64,000 nt of DNA from Paraburkholderia flava (GCF_004359985.1 NZ_SMRO01000002.1:1313135-1377134); one strand, 5' to 3'; shown: positions 53,950 through 64,000, counted from the first letter of the stretch. Translations and numbers: made by a program. Notes: generated by a model from the sequence alone, not told the origin.

Positions 53950-55278
53950 TCAAGCGTGCCGCAAACCGTCGTACAGCCCGGCTTCGAAGCGGCCGTACAG
54001 ATCGACGATGGCGGGGTCGTAGAACGGCAACGTCTGCGTGAATAGCGTCCCGGTCACGCGCTTGACCGGATCGAGCCAGAAGTAGCAGTTGAGCAACCCG
54101 GCCCAACTGACGCTGCCCGCACTGCGGCCGTGCGGTCCGGGCTGCGTGTTGATGTCGAACGAAAGTCCCCATTGATGACGCATGCCGGGGAACTGGTCGA
54201 AGCTGTTCGACCATGCGGGCTGCGCGGTGTCCATCCGGGTCACGCGCAGATCGCCGATGTGATTGCGGAACATCGACGCCACCGTATCGGCCTGCAGGAT
54301 GCGCGCGTCGCGGAAGGTGCCGTCGTGCAGCAGCATCTGCAGGAAGGTCATGTAATCGCGCGGCGTGCTGAAGAGGCCACCGCCGCCCATGAAGAACTCG
54401 GGGCGCTGGTTGACCTCGAACGGTTCCGGTTTCAGCGAACCGTCGGGTTGACGGCGCTGCATCGTCGCGACGCGCTGCTTCTGCGCGCTGCCGATCAGAA
54501 AGCCCGTGTCGCGCATGCCCAGCGGCGCGAAGATGCGTTCGCGGAAATACACTTCGAGCGACTGATCGCTGACCGCTTCGACGAGCTTGCCGACCCAGTC
54601 CATGCTGATGCCGTACTGCCAGCGTTCGCCAGGATCGGATTCGAGCGGCGCAGCGAACGCACCGTTCATCGAGTAGCCGATGTCCGGCATGCCGGTCGTG
54701 TTCTCGTAGCGGCTCAGGTTCTCGCTCCAGATGCTGTACGTGTAGCCGGACGTGTGCGTCAGCAGATGGCGCACGGTGATCGGGCGGCGGGCCGGACGAA
54801 GCTTCGGTTGGCCCGCTGCATCGAAACCGTCGAGCACCTGTGGCGCTTTCAGTTGCGGAAGAATCTCGGCGGCCGGTTGATCGAGCGACAGCTTGCGTTG
54901 CTCGATCAACTGCATGCACGCGGTCGCGGTGATCGCCTTCGTCATCGACAGCAGCCAGAACACAGTGTCTGGCGAAATGGCGGCGCCTGTGCCGGCGTTC
55001 GCGCTGCCGGCTGCACCTTCGTAGACGATGCCGTCGCGGGTCGCGCCCATTGCAACGACACCGGCGGCCACGCGGTTCGCAACCGCGTCGCGCAGCGCGT
55101 TATCGATCGGTGCGAACGCGGCACCGTATGTGCCGGGTACTCGCGGGATCGCGTCAGGGTCTGCTTCGGCGGCAGTGGCGCGTCGGCTGTCGAGCCCGCC
55201 GATTCCACCGAGCGCGGACAGGGCGGCGACGCTCGACGCGCTTTTCAACAGATCGCGACGGGACAGTTTGAATGACAT
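53950..55278 (-). CDS. Exported serine hydrolase (beta-lactamase/class C fold)
   Basis: A 442-residue protein with a twin-arginine signal (MSFKLSRRDLLKSASSVAAL). The catalytic SxxK is SMTK in WLLSMTKAITATACMQ, near residue 119, and HTSGYTYSIW provides a likely Tyr. This family includes esterases and D-aminopeptidases as well as beta-lactamases; resistance should not be assumed. The ATG at 55278 fixes the signal peptide. It is divergent from the LysR gene, which may control it. Confidence 0.85.
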   Translation of the reverse strand: MSFKLSRRDLLKSASSVAALSALGGIGGLDSRRATAAEADPDAIPRVPGTYGAAFAPIDNALRDAVANRVAAGVVAMGATRDGIVYEGAAGSANAGTGAAISPDTVFWLLSMTKAITATACMQLIEQRKLSLDQPAAEILPQLKAPQVLDGFDAAGQPKLRPARRPITVRHLLTHTSGYTYSIWSENLSRYENTTGMPDIGYSMNGAFAAPLESDPGERWQYGISMDWVGKLVEAVSDQSLEVYFRERIFAPLGMRDTGFLIGSAQKQRVATMQRRQPDGSLKPEPFEVNQRPEFFMGGGGLFSTPRDYMTFLQMLLHDGTFRDARILQADTVASMFRNHIGDLRVTRMDTAQPAWSNSFDQFPGMRHQWGLSFDINTQPGPHGRSAGSVSWAGLLNCYFWLDPVKRVTGTLFTQTLPFYDPAIVDLYGRFEAGLYDGLRHA

Positions 55279-55430
55279 GCGGGGCTCCATCGAATGATTG
55301 AATGCCGGCGCGAAAAATAGCGGCGACCGACCGATGGACTGGATCATAGGCGTCGGCGATCATTGATGGAATTGAATCGATGTCACATAATTCATGCCTT
55401 CCAAGCACGAATCGATCGGCGGAGAAAAAC

Positions 55431-56342
55431 ATGAGTTTCGATGGACGCCTGCTCGCGAACGTCGGCGTGCTGGCCGCGATCGTCGAGAACGGCAGCATGG
55501 CGCGCGCCGCCGATGCGCTCGGGTTGTCGCCGTCCGGCGTGAGTCGCGCGCTCGGCCGGCTGGAGTCGAAGATCGGTGTGCGGCTGCTCGACCGCACGAC
55601 GCGTTCGGTGATGCTGACGGACGAGGGGCGGCGCTTCTACGAGGAGATCAGTCCGCTGCTCACGGGCATCGGCAACGCGGTGACGTTTACTGCGGGCGCG
55701 TCGGCGGCAGTGCGCGGAAAGCTGCGCGTGAACGTCGACCCGTTTTTTTCGCGGCACATTCTCGCGCCGCAACTGCCCGTGTTCCTGCAACGCCATCCGG
55801 AGCTTTCGCTGGAACTTGTGTCGCGCGAACAGCTCGGCGATCTCATCGCGGAAGGTTTCGATATCGCGGTGCGTTTCGGCGAGCCGCCTTCGTCGTCGCT
55901 GATTGCACGCAAGCTGGCCGACACGCGCGTGATGACGGTCGCCGCGCCCAGCTATATCGAACAGTATGGCCGTCCCGAAACACCCGGCGATCTGATCCAT
56001 CACGCGTGCATCCAGATGCGCAACACGATGACGGGGCAGCCGCTCGAATGGAAATACCGGTCGGGGCGCCGGATGGTGCCGGCGAAGACAACGGGTCGTC
56101 TGTCCGTCACGGAGGCCGGGACGATGCTCGCGGCGTGTCTCGCGGGTGGCGGTATCGCGCGCTTCAAGGCGAACGGCGTGCGGGATCTGATCGCGCAAGG
56201 GCGTCTGGTCGAACTGCTGCCCGAATGGCCGGGCGAAGGATTCGCGCTGTACGCGCTTTATCCGTCGCGTCACCTGCCTGCGGCGAAGGTGCGCGTGTTC
56301 ATCGATTTCGTCGTGGAGATTTTGCGGACGAACCGTCCGTAA
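55431..56342 (+). CDS. LysR-family regulator
   Basis: A 303-residue LysR protein. The winged helix covers residues ~6-65 (NGSMARAADALGLSPSGVSR, IGVRLLDRTTRSVMLTDEGR), then the periplasmic-binding-protein-like effector domain (GRLVELLPEWPGEGFALYAL). GGAG lies six bases before the ATG at 55431. It is divergent from the exported serine hydrolase gene, the usual target arrangement for this family. The effector is unknown. Confidence 0.9.
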   Translation: MSFDGRLLANVGVLAAIVENGSMARAADALGLSPSGVSRALGRLESKIGVRLLDRTTRSVMLTDEGRRFYEEISPLLTGIGNAVTFTAGASAAVRGKLRVNVDPFFSRHILAPQLPVFLQRHPELSLELVSREQLGDLIAEGFDIAVRFGEPPSSSLIARKLADTRVMTVAAPSYIEQYGRPETPGDLIHHACIQMRNTMTGQPLEWKYRSGRRMVPAKTTGRLSVTEAGTMLAACLAGGGIARFKANGVRDLIAQGRLVELLPEWPGEGFALYALYPSRHLPAAKVRVFIDFVVEILRTNRP

Positions 56343-56382
56343 ACGGCGTGAGGGTTCTAAGTGGAGGGCTGTGAGTGCTGGA

Positions 56383-56409
56383 AATTTACCTGGCGATCCC
56401 AGGTAAATT
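56383..56409. repeat. Perfect 11-bp inverted repeat after the LysR gene
   Basis: The arms AATTTACCTGG and CCAGGTAAATT surround CGATC, 41 bp after the LysR stop. No T-tract follows. It may be a factor-independent terminator variant or a protein site; the rest of the gap to 56623 holds no gene. Confidence 0.55.
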
Positions 56410-56623
56410 CACGCCCCATACACCGTCTCATAAAACGCCGCACCACTGCGAGAGCAACGTCAGGCCGGCAATTATCACGGACCCACCCGAGATATAACGA
56501 TACGTTACCCAGGACTGTTCGATGCGATCTGTTGCATCAGTTATTACAAACGTGAAATATGCGGGTAGCCTTCGTGCGCTATAGTCGAGTCAACAAAACA
56601 TGTTCCCAAAAGAGGTGAAATCC

Positions 56624-56965
56624 ATGAAGTCCGCTCGTCTTGTTACGCTGGTGATCGGGGCGTTGGCGATTGGCACATCGAGCGCAGCGATGGCTCACGT
56701 GAACATCGGTCTGAACATCGGCATTCCCGCCCCGGTCTATGTCGCACCGGCTCCGGTTTATGCACCGCCGCCGCCGCCGGTCGTGTATCAGCCGGCCCCC
56801 GTGTACGGCGCGCCGGTGTACGGCGGCCCGACGATCGTGATCGGCTGGCATGGCGACCGCTACTGGGATGGCCGTCGCTACTGGGGTCGCGACGAATGGT
56901 ATCGCCGTCATCCGCCGGGCCACTGGGATCATCGTGGTGGCGACCGTGGTCGTCACTGGCACTGA
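56624..56965 (+). CDS. Small exported Pro/Tyr/His-rich protein
   Basis: A 113-residue protein with a signal peptide (MKSARLVTLVIGALAIGTSS, cleaved near AMA-HV). A Pro-Val-Tyr repeat (PAPVYVAPAPVYAPPPPPVV) is followed by a Trp/Arg/Tyr/His-rich C-terminus (RYWDGRRYWGRDEWYRRHPP). AGAGGTG lies six bases before the ATG. Such proteins are common in Burkholderia and their function is unknown; the His-rich end could bind metal. Ends at a strong terminator. Confidence 0.8.
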   Translation: MKSARLVTLVIGALAIGTSSAAMAHVNIGLNIGIPAPVYVAPAPVYAPPPPPVVYQPAPVYGAPVYGGPTIVIGWHGDRYWDGRRYWGRDEWYRRHPPGHWDHRGGDRGRHWH

Positions 56966-57001
56966 GCGAGACTGAGCGGCAAGTACGCCGCACGCTCAGA
57001 C

Positions 57002-57032
57002 AAAAAAACCGCCCGGGCAGGGCGGTTTTTTT
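57002..57032. terminator. Bidirectional terminator between the small exported gene and fabI
   Basis: The stem AAACCGCCC/GGGCGGTTT (within 57002-57032), loop GGGCA, has an A run on one side and a T run on the other, so it can stop both converging transcripts. Confidence 0.85.
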
Positions 57033-57083
57033 ATGGCCGGTCAAATCGCGCGACGCTAATAGAGAGGCGCCGCGCGAATCGCG

Positions 57084-57884
57084 TTACTCCGCCGCGGCCG
57101 CGGCCATACCCATCCCACCGACCACCGCATTGAAGCCACTGTCGACGTGCACGATTTCGGCAGTCACACCGCCGGCCAGATCCGACAGCAGGAACGCAGC
57201 GGTATTGCCGACCTGCTCGATCGTCACGTTGCGCTTGAGCGGCGCGTTGTCCTCGACGAAATCGAGAATCTGCTTGAAGCCCTTGATGCCGCTCGCCGCC
57301 AGCGTCTTGATCGGACCGGCCGAGATGCCGTTCACCCGCACGCCCTTCGCGCCGAGCGACACGGCCATGTAACGCACGCTCGCTTCGAGCGATGCCTTGG
57401 CGAGACCCATCGTGTTGTAGTTCGGCAGCGCGCGTTCGGCGCCGAGGTACGTCAGCGTCAGCAGCGCGGCGTTCGGCGACAGCATCGGCAGCGCGGCCTT
57501 TGCGAGTGCGGGGAAGCTGTAGGCGGAGATGTCGTGCGCGATGCGGAAGTTTTCGCGCGTCACGCCGTCGAGGAAATCGCCGGCGATCGCCTCGCGCGGC
57601 GCGAAGCCGATCGAGTGAACGACGCCGTCGAGGCTGTCCCAGTGCGTTTTCAGTGACGCGAACAGCGCATCGATCTGCGCGTCGTCGCCGACGTCGCACG
57701 GGAACACGAGGTCGCTGCCGAACTCGGTCGCGAATTCGGTGATGCGTTCCTTGAAGCGGTCACCGACGTACGTGAACGCCAGTTCCGCGCCTTCGCGTTT
57801 GCAGGCCTGCGCGATGCCGTACGCGATCGAACGGTTCGACAGCAGGCCGGTCAGCAGGATTCGTTTGCCAGCGAGAAAGCCCAT
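57084..57884 (-). CDS. fabI: Enoyl-[acyl-carrier-protein] reductase FabI
   Basis: A 266-residue short-chain-dehydrogenase-like enzyme. [20 protein letters not shown] and [17 protein letters not shown] are the FabI N-terminus, and the catalytic pair is in [20 protein letters not shown] (Tyr, six residues, Lys). It performs the last reduction in fatty-acid elongation with NADH and is the usual target of triclosan. GGGAG before the ATG at 57884 decides the start. Confidence 0.95.
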   Translation of the reverse strand: MGFLAGKRILLTGLLSNRSIAYGIAQACKREGAELAFTYVGDRFKERITEFATEFGSDLVFPCDVGDDAQIDALFASLKTHWDSLDGVVHSIGFAPREAIAGDFLDGVTRENFRIAHDISAYSFPALAKAALPMLSPNAALLTLTYLGAERALPNYNTMGLAKASLEASVRYMAVSLGAKGVRVNGISAGPIKTLAASGIKGFKQILDFVEDNAPLKRNVTIEQVGNTAAFLLSDLAGGVTAEIVHVDSGFNAVVGGMGMAAAAAE

Positions 57885-58002
57885 GAATTCTCCCAATGAA
57901 GTCGGTGTGCGCTCCGCGTGGTGGTGAACGGCAGCGGACGGCGCGCGGGTTTTGGGTAGAATTCTCTCACATTGCCACAGCCCACTGACCAGCAAGGACT
58001 CT

Positions 58003-59928
58003 ATGACAATCGGTTCGCGATGGAATGGCGCGCGTCGCGCGAAGCGGCGCATCGCGGATCGAATGCCGTCGCGGGTCCGTCGTCGCAGCGTTCCGGCGCG
58101 GTGGCAGCGTCTCATTGCGAGCGCGCTTGCGTTGCTGGCCGCGATGTCCTTCGCGCTGCCCGCGCACGCGGTCTACGCGATCGCGCAATACGGCGAGCCG
58201 AAGTATCCGCAAGGCTTCCGTCATTTCGACTACGTGAATCCGGACGCGCCGAAGGGCGGCACGCTGGTCCTCGCGAATCCGAACCGCCTGACGAGCTTCG
58301 ATAAGTTCAATCCATTCACGTTGCGAGGCAATTCGGCGCCGGGCATCGAGATGCTGTTCGAGAGTTTGACCATCGGCAGCATGGACGAAGCGGCGTCCGC
58401 ATACGGACTACTCGCCGATGACATCCGCATCGCGCCAGATCGCCTGTCGACCACGTTCCACATCAATCCGCGTGCGCACTTCTCGAACGGCGATCCGGTC
58501 ACGGCCGCCGACGTCAAGTTCTCGCTCGACATGCTGAAGAGTCCGCAGGCGTCGCCGTCGATGTCCGCGTTCTTTGCCGACATCACGCGCGCGGTCGTCG
58601 TCGATCCGTCGACGATCCGTTTTGAATTTCGTCAACCGAACCGCGAACTGCCGCTGATCGCGGGCAGCATGCCGGTGTTCTCGCACAAGTGGGGATTGAA
58701 GCCGGACGGCACGCGCGTGCCGTTCGATCAACTGGCGTTTCAGGAGCCGATCGCAAGCGGCCCGTATGTGGTCGAGCACTACGACAACGGCCGCACGATT
58801 TCATATCGTCGCGACCCGAAGTACTGGGGCGCGGCGCTGCCGGTGCGGGTCGGGATGAACAACTTCGATCGCATCGTCTACAAGCTGTATTCGGATTCGG
58901 TCGCGCGGCTCGAAGCGTTCAAGGCGGGCGAGTACGACGCGTACGTCGAGTACATCGCGCGCAACTGGGTGCGGCGCGTGGTCGGCAAGAAATTCGACGA
59001 CGGCGAACTGATCAAGCACGAGTTCGAGCAGCACAACGGCGGCGGCATGCAGGGCTTCATGCTGAACCAGCGCCGCACGATCTTTCAGGACGTTCGCGTG
59101 CGTAAGGCGCTCGATCTCGCGTTCGACTTCGAGTGGCTGAACAGCCGGCTCTTTTATGGGCAATACACGCGGGTCGACAGCTTCTTCTCGAACACCGAAC
59201 TGAAGGCGACGGGCCTGCCGTCACCGGGCGAACTCGCGCTGTTGAACCCGTGGCGCTCGAGTCTCAATCCCGCCGTGTTCGGGCCGCCGCCCACGCAGCC
59301 CAATACCGATCCGCCTGGTTCGCTGCGCGCGAACCTGCTCGAAGCGCGTGCGTTGCTCACGCAGGCGGGCTGGAATTATCGCGACGGCGCGCTGCGTAAC
59401 GCGAAGGGCGAACCGTTCCGCTTCGAGATTCTCGACGACTCCGGATCGGCGTCGTCGATGGATCCGGTCATCGCGCCGTATGTCCGCAACCTGCAGAAGC
59501 TCGGGATCGTCGCGACGTTTCGTACCGTCGATTTCGCGCTGTATCAGAAGCGGCTCGACGCATTCGATTTCGACGCGACGACGATCCGCATCCCCGGCGT
59601 CCAGGTGCCGGGCTCCGAACAGATCGACCGGTTCGGCAGCAAGGCGGCCGGCGAGCCGGGTTCCGGCAACCTGATCGGTGTTCGCTCGCCGGCGATCGAT
59701 GCGATCCTGCGCGCGCTCGTCAATGCGCAGACGCGCGAACAGCTGCTCGATGCAACGCATGCGCTCGACCGTGTGCTGATGCACGGCTACTATGTCGTGC
59801 CGCATTGGTACAGCGCGACGCATCGCGTGGCATTCAGGCGTGGCCTCGCGTGGCCGAAGACATTGCCGCTGTACTATGAGGCGAACGACTGGATCATCTC
59901 GACCTGGTGGTTCGCGCAGCAGCACTGA
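58003..59928 (+). CDS. yejA: Peptide ABC transporter binding protein (YejA type)
   Basis: A 641-residue family-5 solute-binding protein with a long basic leader and a signal segment ([20 protein letters not shown]). The mature start [20 protein letters not shown] is typical of YejA-like proteins, and the domain runs to [12 protein letters not shown]. In enteric bacteria YejABEF imports peptides including microcin C. AAGGA lies just before the ATG at 58003. First gene of yejABEF. Confidence 0.9.
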   Translation: MTIGSRWNGARRAKRRIADRMPSRVRRRSVPARWQRLIASALALLAAMSFALPAHAVYAIAQYGEPKYPQGFRHFDYVNPDAPKGGTLVLANPNRLTSFDKFNPFTLRGNSAPGIEMLFESLTIGSMDEAASAYGLLADDIRIAPDRLSTTFHINPRAHFSNGDPVTAADVKFSLDMLKSPQASPSMSAFFADITRAVVVDPSTIRFEFRQPNRELPLIAGSMPVFSHKWGLKPDGTRVPFDQLAFQEPIASGPYVVEHYDNGRTISYRRDPKYWGAALPVRVGMNNFDRIVYKLYSDSVARLEAFKAGEYDAYVEYIARNWVRRVVGKKFDDGELIKHEFEQHNGGGMQGFMLNQRRTIFQDVRVRKALDLAFDFEWLNSRLFYGQYTRVDSFFSNTELKATGLPSPGELALLNPWRSSLNPAVFGPPPTQPNTDPPGSLRANLLEARALLTQAGWNYRDGALRNAKGEPFRFEILDDSGSASSMDPVIAPYVRNLQKLGIVATFRTVDFALYQKRLDAFDFDATTIRIPGVQVPGSEQIDRFGSKAAGEPGSGNLIGVRSPAIDAILRALVNAQTREQLLDATHALDRVLMHGYYVVPHWYSATHRVAFRRGLAWPKTLPLYYEANDWIISTWWFAQQH

Positions 59929-59977
59929 TACGCTCCGCTTCGTTTCTCTGACCGTTTCGTTTGTTCGATCGCCGCCT

Positions 59978-61015
59978 ATGTGGAGCTACATACTCAAGCG
60001 CCTGCTGCTGATGATCCCGACGCTGCTCGGTGTCCTCACGCTGACGTTCGTCGTGATCCAGTTCGTGCCGGGCGGTCCCGTCGAGCAGGCCGCGCACGAG
60101 TTGCGCCGGGGCGCGGAGCAGGCGTCGCCGTTCGGCCTACGCGCGCATACCGGCGTCGACGCGCAGCAGATCGCGCAACTGAAAGCGCTATACGGTTTCG
60201 ACAAGCCGCCGCTCGAACGCTATGTGCTGATGTTGAAGCGCTTCGCGCGTTTCGATCTCGGCGACAGCTATTTCCGGCATCAAAGCGTGTGGTCGCTGAT
60301 CGTGTCGAAGCTGCCGGTGTCGATCAGCATCGGGCTCTGGACGTTCTTCCTCACCTATCTGATTTCTGTGCCGCTCGGCATCGCGAAGGCGGTGCGCAAC
60401 GGCTCGCGTTTTGATGTGGCGACGAGTCTCGTCGTGCTGGTCGGCTATGCGATTCCGGGTTTCGTGCTCGGCGTGCTGCTGCTCGTGCTGTTCGGCGGCG
60501 GTACCTTCCTGCAGCTGTTTCCGCTGCGCAATCTCACGTCGGATAACTGGTCGCAACTGAGCCTCGCGGGGAAGGTCGTCGATTATCTGTGGCACATCAC
60601 GTTGCCGGTCGTCGCGTCGGTGGTCGGTAGCTTCGCGGTCGTCACGATGCTGACGAAGAACGCGTTCCTCGACGAAGTCCGCAAGCAATACGTGCTGACC
60701 GCGCGCGCGAAGGGGCTGTCCGAACGACGCGTGCTGTGGAAGCACGTGTTCCGCAACGCGCTGCTGCCGCTGATCGTCGGGTTCCCTGCCGCGTTTATCG
60801 GCGCGTTCTTTACCGGCAGTCTGCTGATCGAGACGCTGTTCTCGCTCGACGGACTTGGGCTGCTGTCGTATGAATCGGTGACGCGGCGCGACTATCCGGT
60901 CGTACTCGGCACGCTGTATCTGTTCACGCTGATCGGCCTCGCGACGAAGTTGATCTCGGACCTCTGCTACGTCTGGGTCGATCCGCGTATTCAATTCGAA
61001 CAACTGGAGCGCTGA
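59978..61015 (+). CDS. yejB: Peptide ABC transporter permease (YejB type)
   Basis: A 345-residue permease opening MWSYILKRLLLMIPTLLGVL, with six membrane segments and the ATPase-contact loop (YVLTARAKGLSERRVLWKHV). The ATG at 59978 is the only start that begins with the family N-terminus. One base separates its stop from the TTG of yejE. Confidence 0.92.
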   Translation: MWSYILKRLLLMIPTLLGVLTLTFVVIQFVPGGPVEQAAHELRRGAEQASPFGLRAHTGVDAQQIAQLKALYGFDKPPLERYVLMLKRFARFDLGDSYFRHQSVWSLIVSKLPVSISIGLWTFFLTYLISVPLGIAKAVRNGSRFDVATSLVVLVGYAIPGFVLGVLLLVLFGGGTFLQLFPLRNLTSDNWSQLSLAGKVVDYLWHITLPVVASVVGSFAVVTMLTKNAFLDEVRKQYVLTARAKGLSERRVLWKHVFRNALLPLIVGFPAAFIGAFFTGSLLIETLFSLDGLGLLSYESVTRRDYPVVLGTLYLFTLIGLATKLISDLCYVWVDPRIQFEQLER

Positions 61016-61016
61016 C

Positions 61017-62123
61017 TTGAATCGAGCCCGCGTCCGATCCGATCAGTCCGCACGCACGCAGACCGTGCGCGCATTCGTGTCGCCGTCGCCGGCACGGCGT
61101 GTGTGGCAGCGTTTCAGGCAGCAGCGTCTCGGCTACTGGAGCATGATCATTTTTATCGTCGCGTTCGCGGCGAGTCTCGCTGCGCCGCTGTGGTCGAACG
61201 ACAAGCCGCTCGTCGTGCGCTACGACGGCCACTATTACTTCCCGCTTTTTCACGAGTACCCGGAGACGACTTTCGGCGGCGATTTCCCGACGCCCGCCGA
61301 TTATCTCGACCCGTACGTCCAGAAGCGTCTGCAGGCACCCGGCAACCTGGTGGTGTATCCGCCGAACCGCTATTACTACGACACGCTGAATTATTTCTCG
61401 AAGGCGCCGAACCCGGCGCCGCCATCGCGCGACAACTGGTTCGGCACCGACGACCGCGGCCGCGATCTGTTCGCGCGTCTGCTGTACGGGTTTCGTGTGT
61501 CGGTCGAATTCGCGCTCGTGCTGACTGTGATCGGCACGGTGTTCGGTGTGCTGGCCGGGGCAGTGCAGGGGTTCTTCGGCGGGCGGATCGATATCGTCGG
61601 GCAGCGGCTGATCGAAATCTGGAGCGCGATGCCGGAGCTGTATCTGCTGATCATCTTCGCGTCGATCTTCGAGCCGGGTTTCATTTTGCTGATCGTGTTG
61701 CTGTCGCTGTTCGGCTGGATCGGGTTGTCCGACTACGTGCGCGCGGAATTCCTGCGCAACCGTACGCAGGACTACGTGCGTGCGGCGCGCGCGATGGGAC
61801 TGTCGAACTGGCAGATCATCTGGCGTCACGTATTGCCCAACAGTCTCACGCCGGTGATCACGTTCCTGCCGTTCCGGATGAGCGGTTCGATCCTCGCGCT
61901 GACGAGCCTCGATTTTCTCGGCCTCGGTGTGCCGCCGCCGACGCCGAGCCTCGGCGAACTGCTCGCGCAGGGCAAGGCGAATCTCGACGCATGGTGGATC
62001 TCGCTGTCGACGTTCGGCGTGCTCGTCGCGATGCTGTTGCTGCTGACGTTCATGGGCGACGCGCTGCGCAATGCGCTCGATACGCGACTCTCCGATGCGA
62101 TGCGCGCCGGAGGCAATCAATGA
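61017..62123 (+). CDS. yejE: Peptide ABC transporter permease (YejE type)
   Basis: A 368-residue permease with a helix near residues 40-58 (YWSMIIFIVAFAASLAAPLW), the family stretch NWFGTDDRGRDLFARLLYGF and the contact loop YVRAARAMGLSNWQIIWRHV. The start is TTG at 61017, with GGAG seven bases upstream. Overlaps yejF by four bases (ATGA). Confidence 0.9.
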   Translation: MNRARVRSDQSARTQTVRAFVSPSPARRVWQRFRQQRLGYWSMIIFIVAFAASLAAPLWSNDKPLVVRYDGHYYFPLFHEYPETTFGGDFPTPADYLDPYVQKRLQAPGNLVVYPPNRYYYDTLNYFSKAPNPAPPSRDNWFGTDDRGRDLFARLLYGFRVSVEFALVLTVIGTVFGVLAGAVQGFFGGRIDIVGQRLIEIWSAMPELYLLIIFASIFEPGFILLIVLLSLFGWIGLSDYVRAEFLRNRTQDYVRAARAMGLSNWQIIWRHVLPNSLTPVITFLPFRMSGSILALTSLDFLGLGVPPPTPSLGELLAQGKANLDAWWISLSTFGVLVAMLLLLTFMGDALRNALDTRLSDAMRAGGNQ

Positions 62124-63739
62124 GCGCGCCGGGTGTGCACGCAGCGGACGGTCCGCTGCTGGAACTCGATCGTCTGCATGTGAGCTTCGGTGACACCGTC
62201 GCGGTCGACGACGTCTCGCTCGCGATCGAACGCGGCGAGCGGGTGGCGCTCGTCGGCGAATCGGGTTCGGGCAAGACGGTGACGGCGCTGTCCATCTTGC
62301 GTCTCGTGAACGACGCGACGATCGGCGGCGCGATCCGCTTCGCCGGCGAGGATCTGCTCGCGAAGAGCGAGCGCGGCATGCGCGCGCTGCGCGGCTCCGA
62401 CATCGCGATGATCTTTCAGGAGCCGATGAGTGCGCTGAACCCGCTGTATACGATCGGCGAGCAGATCGCCGAGACGATCGTCGTACACGACGGCGTCAGC
62501 GCGGCCGAGGCGCGCAAGCGGGCGGTCGCGCTGCTGGCGCGCACGGGCGTCACCGAGCCCGGGCGGCGCGTGAACAGTTACCCGCATCAACTGTCGGGCG
62601 GGCAGCGGCAGCGCGCGATGATCGCGATGGCGCTCGCGTGCCGGCCGCGTCTCTTGCTCGCCGACGAACCGACCACCGCGCTCGACGTGACGATCCGCGC
62701 GCAGATCGTCGAGCTGCTGCTCGAACTGCAACGCGACGAAGCGGAGAAGCGCGGCATGGCTGTGCTGCTGATCACGCACGACCTGAATCTCGTGCGGCGT
62801 TTCGCGCAGCGCGTCGCGGTGATGGAGCGGGGCAAGCTGGTCGAGAGCGGTACCGTCGATGCGATCTTCACGTCGCCGCAACATCCGTATACGCGTAGGC
62901 TGCTCGAGAGCCGGCCCGAACGCACGGTGATGCCGGTCATGCCGATTGCGCCCGTGCTGCTCGAAGCGCGTGGTGTTTCGGTCGATTTCCGCACGAAGCT
63001 GCCGGGGTTTCGTGGCTGGTTTCGCGCGGGACAGTTTCGCGCGGTGTCGGACGCGAATCTGTCGGTGCGGCAGGGCGAGACGCTCGGGATCGTCGGCGAA
63101 TCGGGTTCCGGCAAGTCGACGCTCGCGATGGCGCTGCTCGGGCTGCAACGCGCACACGGCGACGTCGAATTCCAGGGGCGCCCGCTCGCGAGCTATCGCG
63201 GACCCGAACGGACCGCGCTGCGCTCCGAGATGCAGGTGGTCTTTCAGGATCCGTTCAGTTCGCTGTCGCCGCGGCACACGATAGAGCGGATAGTCGGCGA
63301 GGGGCTTGCGCTGCATCGTCCGCAACTCGACGACGCGGCGCGGCGCGACAAGGTGGTCGCCGTGCTGCGCGAGGTCGGGCTCGACCGCACGGTGCTGCAT
63401 CGCTATCCGCATGAGTTTTCGGGCGGCCAGCGGCAACGCATCGCGATCGCGCGCTCGCTGGTGCTCGAGCCGCGCATCCTGATCCTCGACGAACCGACCA
63501 GCGCACTCGATGTATCGATCCAGCAGCAGGTGTTGAAGCTGCTCGCCGAGCTTCAGCACAAATACAATCTCGGCTTTGTGTTCATCAGCCACGACCTGGC
63601 GGTGATCGGTGCGATGGCGCATCGGGTGGCAGTGATGCAGAACGGTTCCATCGTCGAGAGCGGGGAAGTCGAGAAGATTTTTGCGGATCCTGCGCACCCT
63701 TACACTCGAAAGCTGCTCAAAGCGGCGTTCGATCGCTGA
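62120..63739 (+). CDS. yejF: Peptide ABC transporter ATPase, two domains (YejF type)
   Basis: A 539-residue protein with two full ATPase cassettes: Walker A GESGSGKT and GESGSGKS, signatures LSGGQRQR and FSGGQRQR, Walker [12 protein letters not shown] and [11 protein letters not shown]. It powers the YejBE channel. The ATG at 62120 overlaps the yejE stop, which decides the start; the same frame stays open far upstream only because of GC bias. Confidence 0.93.
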   Translation: MSAPGVHAADGPLLELDRLHVSFGDTVAVDDVSLAIERGERVALVGESGSGKTVTALSILRLVNDATIGGAIRFAGEDLLAKSERGMRALRGSDIAMIFQEPMSALNPLYTIGEQIAETIVVHDGVSAAEARKRAVALLARTGVTEPGRRVNSYPHQLSGGQRQRAMIAMALACRPRLLLADEPTTALDVTIRAQIVELLLELQRDEAEKRGMAVLLITHDLNLVRRFAQRVAVMERGKLVESGTVDAIFTSPQHPYTRRLLESRPERTVMPVMPIAPVLLEARGVSVDFRTKLPGFRGWFRAGQFRAVSDANLSVRQGETLGIVGESGSGKSTLAMALLGLQRAHGDVEFQGRPLASYRGPERTALRSEMQVVFQDPFSSLSPRHTIERIVGEGLALHRPQLDDAARRDKVVAVLREVGLDRTVLHRYPHEFSGGQRQRIAIARSLVLEPRILILDEPTSALDVSIQQQVLKLLAELQHKYNLGFVFISHDLAVIGAMAHRVAVMQNGSIVESGEVEKIFADPAHPYTRKLLKAAFDR

Positions 63740-63785
63740 TATTCACCAATTGGGTGCGTGTGACGATTGTATTTTTCTATTTGTT

Positions 63786-63814
63786 TTGACACACAAATAC
63801 TTACTGGCTAGTAT
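63786..63814 (+). promoter_or_regulatory. Consensus sigma-70 promoter
   Basis: TTGACA (63786-63791) and TAGTAT (63809-63814) are separated by 17 bp in an AT-rich stretch, 52 bp before the ATG of the next gene. Confidence 0.8.
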
Positions 63815-63866
63815 CGACCAAACTTTTTCCGTAGCCCTCTGATTTTTAGGCAAAATCTACCGCCCA

Positions 63867-64000
63867 ATGCAGCAGCGATCTCTCACACAAGTTTGCACGC
63901 GCGTTGTCGCCGGAATGTTCGTTGGCGTACTACTGACCGCAGCACCCAGTGTTTTCGCAGACGAAGCCGCCGGTTTTAGCCAGAATGCCTCGTTTTCAAC
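63867..64000 (+). CDS. Exported protein, N-terminus only
   Basis: The frame starts MQQRSLTQVCTRVVAGMFVG and reads a signal peptide (to about SVFA-DE), then continues past the window edge. Too little is present to name a family. A strong promoter lies just upstream. Confidence 0.7.
   Translation, partial: MQQRSLTQVCTRVVAGMFVGVLLTAAPSVFADEAAGFSQNASFS

Noticed and set aside
53950..55278. Antibiotic-resistance beta-lactamase
   Set aside because: The SxxK fold is shared with many esterases and peptidases; nothing specific to class C beta-lactamases beyond the fold was seen.
61103..62119. Upstream extension of the yejF frame
   Set aside because: Open only through GC bias in a second frame of yejE; the real start overlaps the yejE stop at 62120.
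1..64000. CRISPR arrays, insertion sequences, rRNA genes
   Set aside because: No regularly spaced direct repeats, transposase genes with terminal repeats, or rRNA sequence were found on either strand.

Overview
The window is high-GC DNA of Burkholderia/Paraburkholderia type (Betaproteobacteria). The reasons are the codon use, a housekeeping order familiar from that group (suhB, trmJ, cysE, lpxH, ppiB/ppiA, cysS, accA, tilS, lysC; later fabI and yejABEF), and a type VI secretion (T6SS) locus with a vgrG-eag-rhs module. Genus and all functions are inferred from reading the proteins; no database search was possible.

Layout. 1-14.5 kb is chromosomal core: a partial lysophospholipid transporter gene, then genes for tRNA modification, cysteine synthesis, lipid A synthesis, protein folding, cysteinyl-tRNA synthesis, DNA repair, fatty-acid initiation, tRNA-Ile lysidine synthesis and aspartokinase, ending at tRNA-Ser(GCU). 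14.48-23.21 kb is an 8.7 kb integrated element lodged in the 3' end of that tRNA. It is bounded by a 14-bp direct repeat and carries a P4-type tyrosine integrase, an AlpA regulator, a primase-helicase with an iteron-like repeat cluster beside it, a run of small unknown genes and one lone forward-strand cargo gene. No capsid, tail or lysis genes are recognisable, so it reads as a phage satellite (P4/PICI-like) rather than a prophage.

23.4-30.7 kb is a sugar-uptake and oxidation cluster, probably for L-fucose or a related sugar: ABC transporter, aldose dehydrogenase, zinc alcohol dehydrogenase, mutarotase and a divergent FadR-type repressor. The amidohydrolase (lactonase) gene expected in the middle is reduced to a frameshifted stub. 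30.8-40.7 kb is a T6SS locus: tssA, tssG, tssF, tssE, tagJ and tagK on the minus strand, then a fusion scar on the plus strand in which the first ~100 codons of clpV run out of frame into a tssM lacking its N-terminal part. tssB, tssC, hcp, tssJ, tssK and tssL are not in the window. 40.9-49.6 kb is an effector island: VgrG, an Eag chaperone, a 1428-residue PAAR-Rhs protein with a nuclease-like tip and its overlapping immunity gene, followed by two orphan immunity genes, one preceded by what looks like the tail of a displaced toxin.

49.9-56.4 kb holds metabolic accessory genes (two alpha/beta hydrolases, a SolA-like oxidase, an NmrA-like protein, a beta-lactamase-fold hydrolase and a LysR regulator). 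56.6-64 kb returns to core: a small exported protein, fabI, the yejABEF peptide transporter and the start of an exported protein behind a consensus sigma-70 promoter.

Two themes stand out: a compact, possibly replicating satellite with its own origin candidate, and selective erosion next to mobile or variable loci (lactonase stub, clpV/tssM deletion, displaced Rhs tip).
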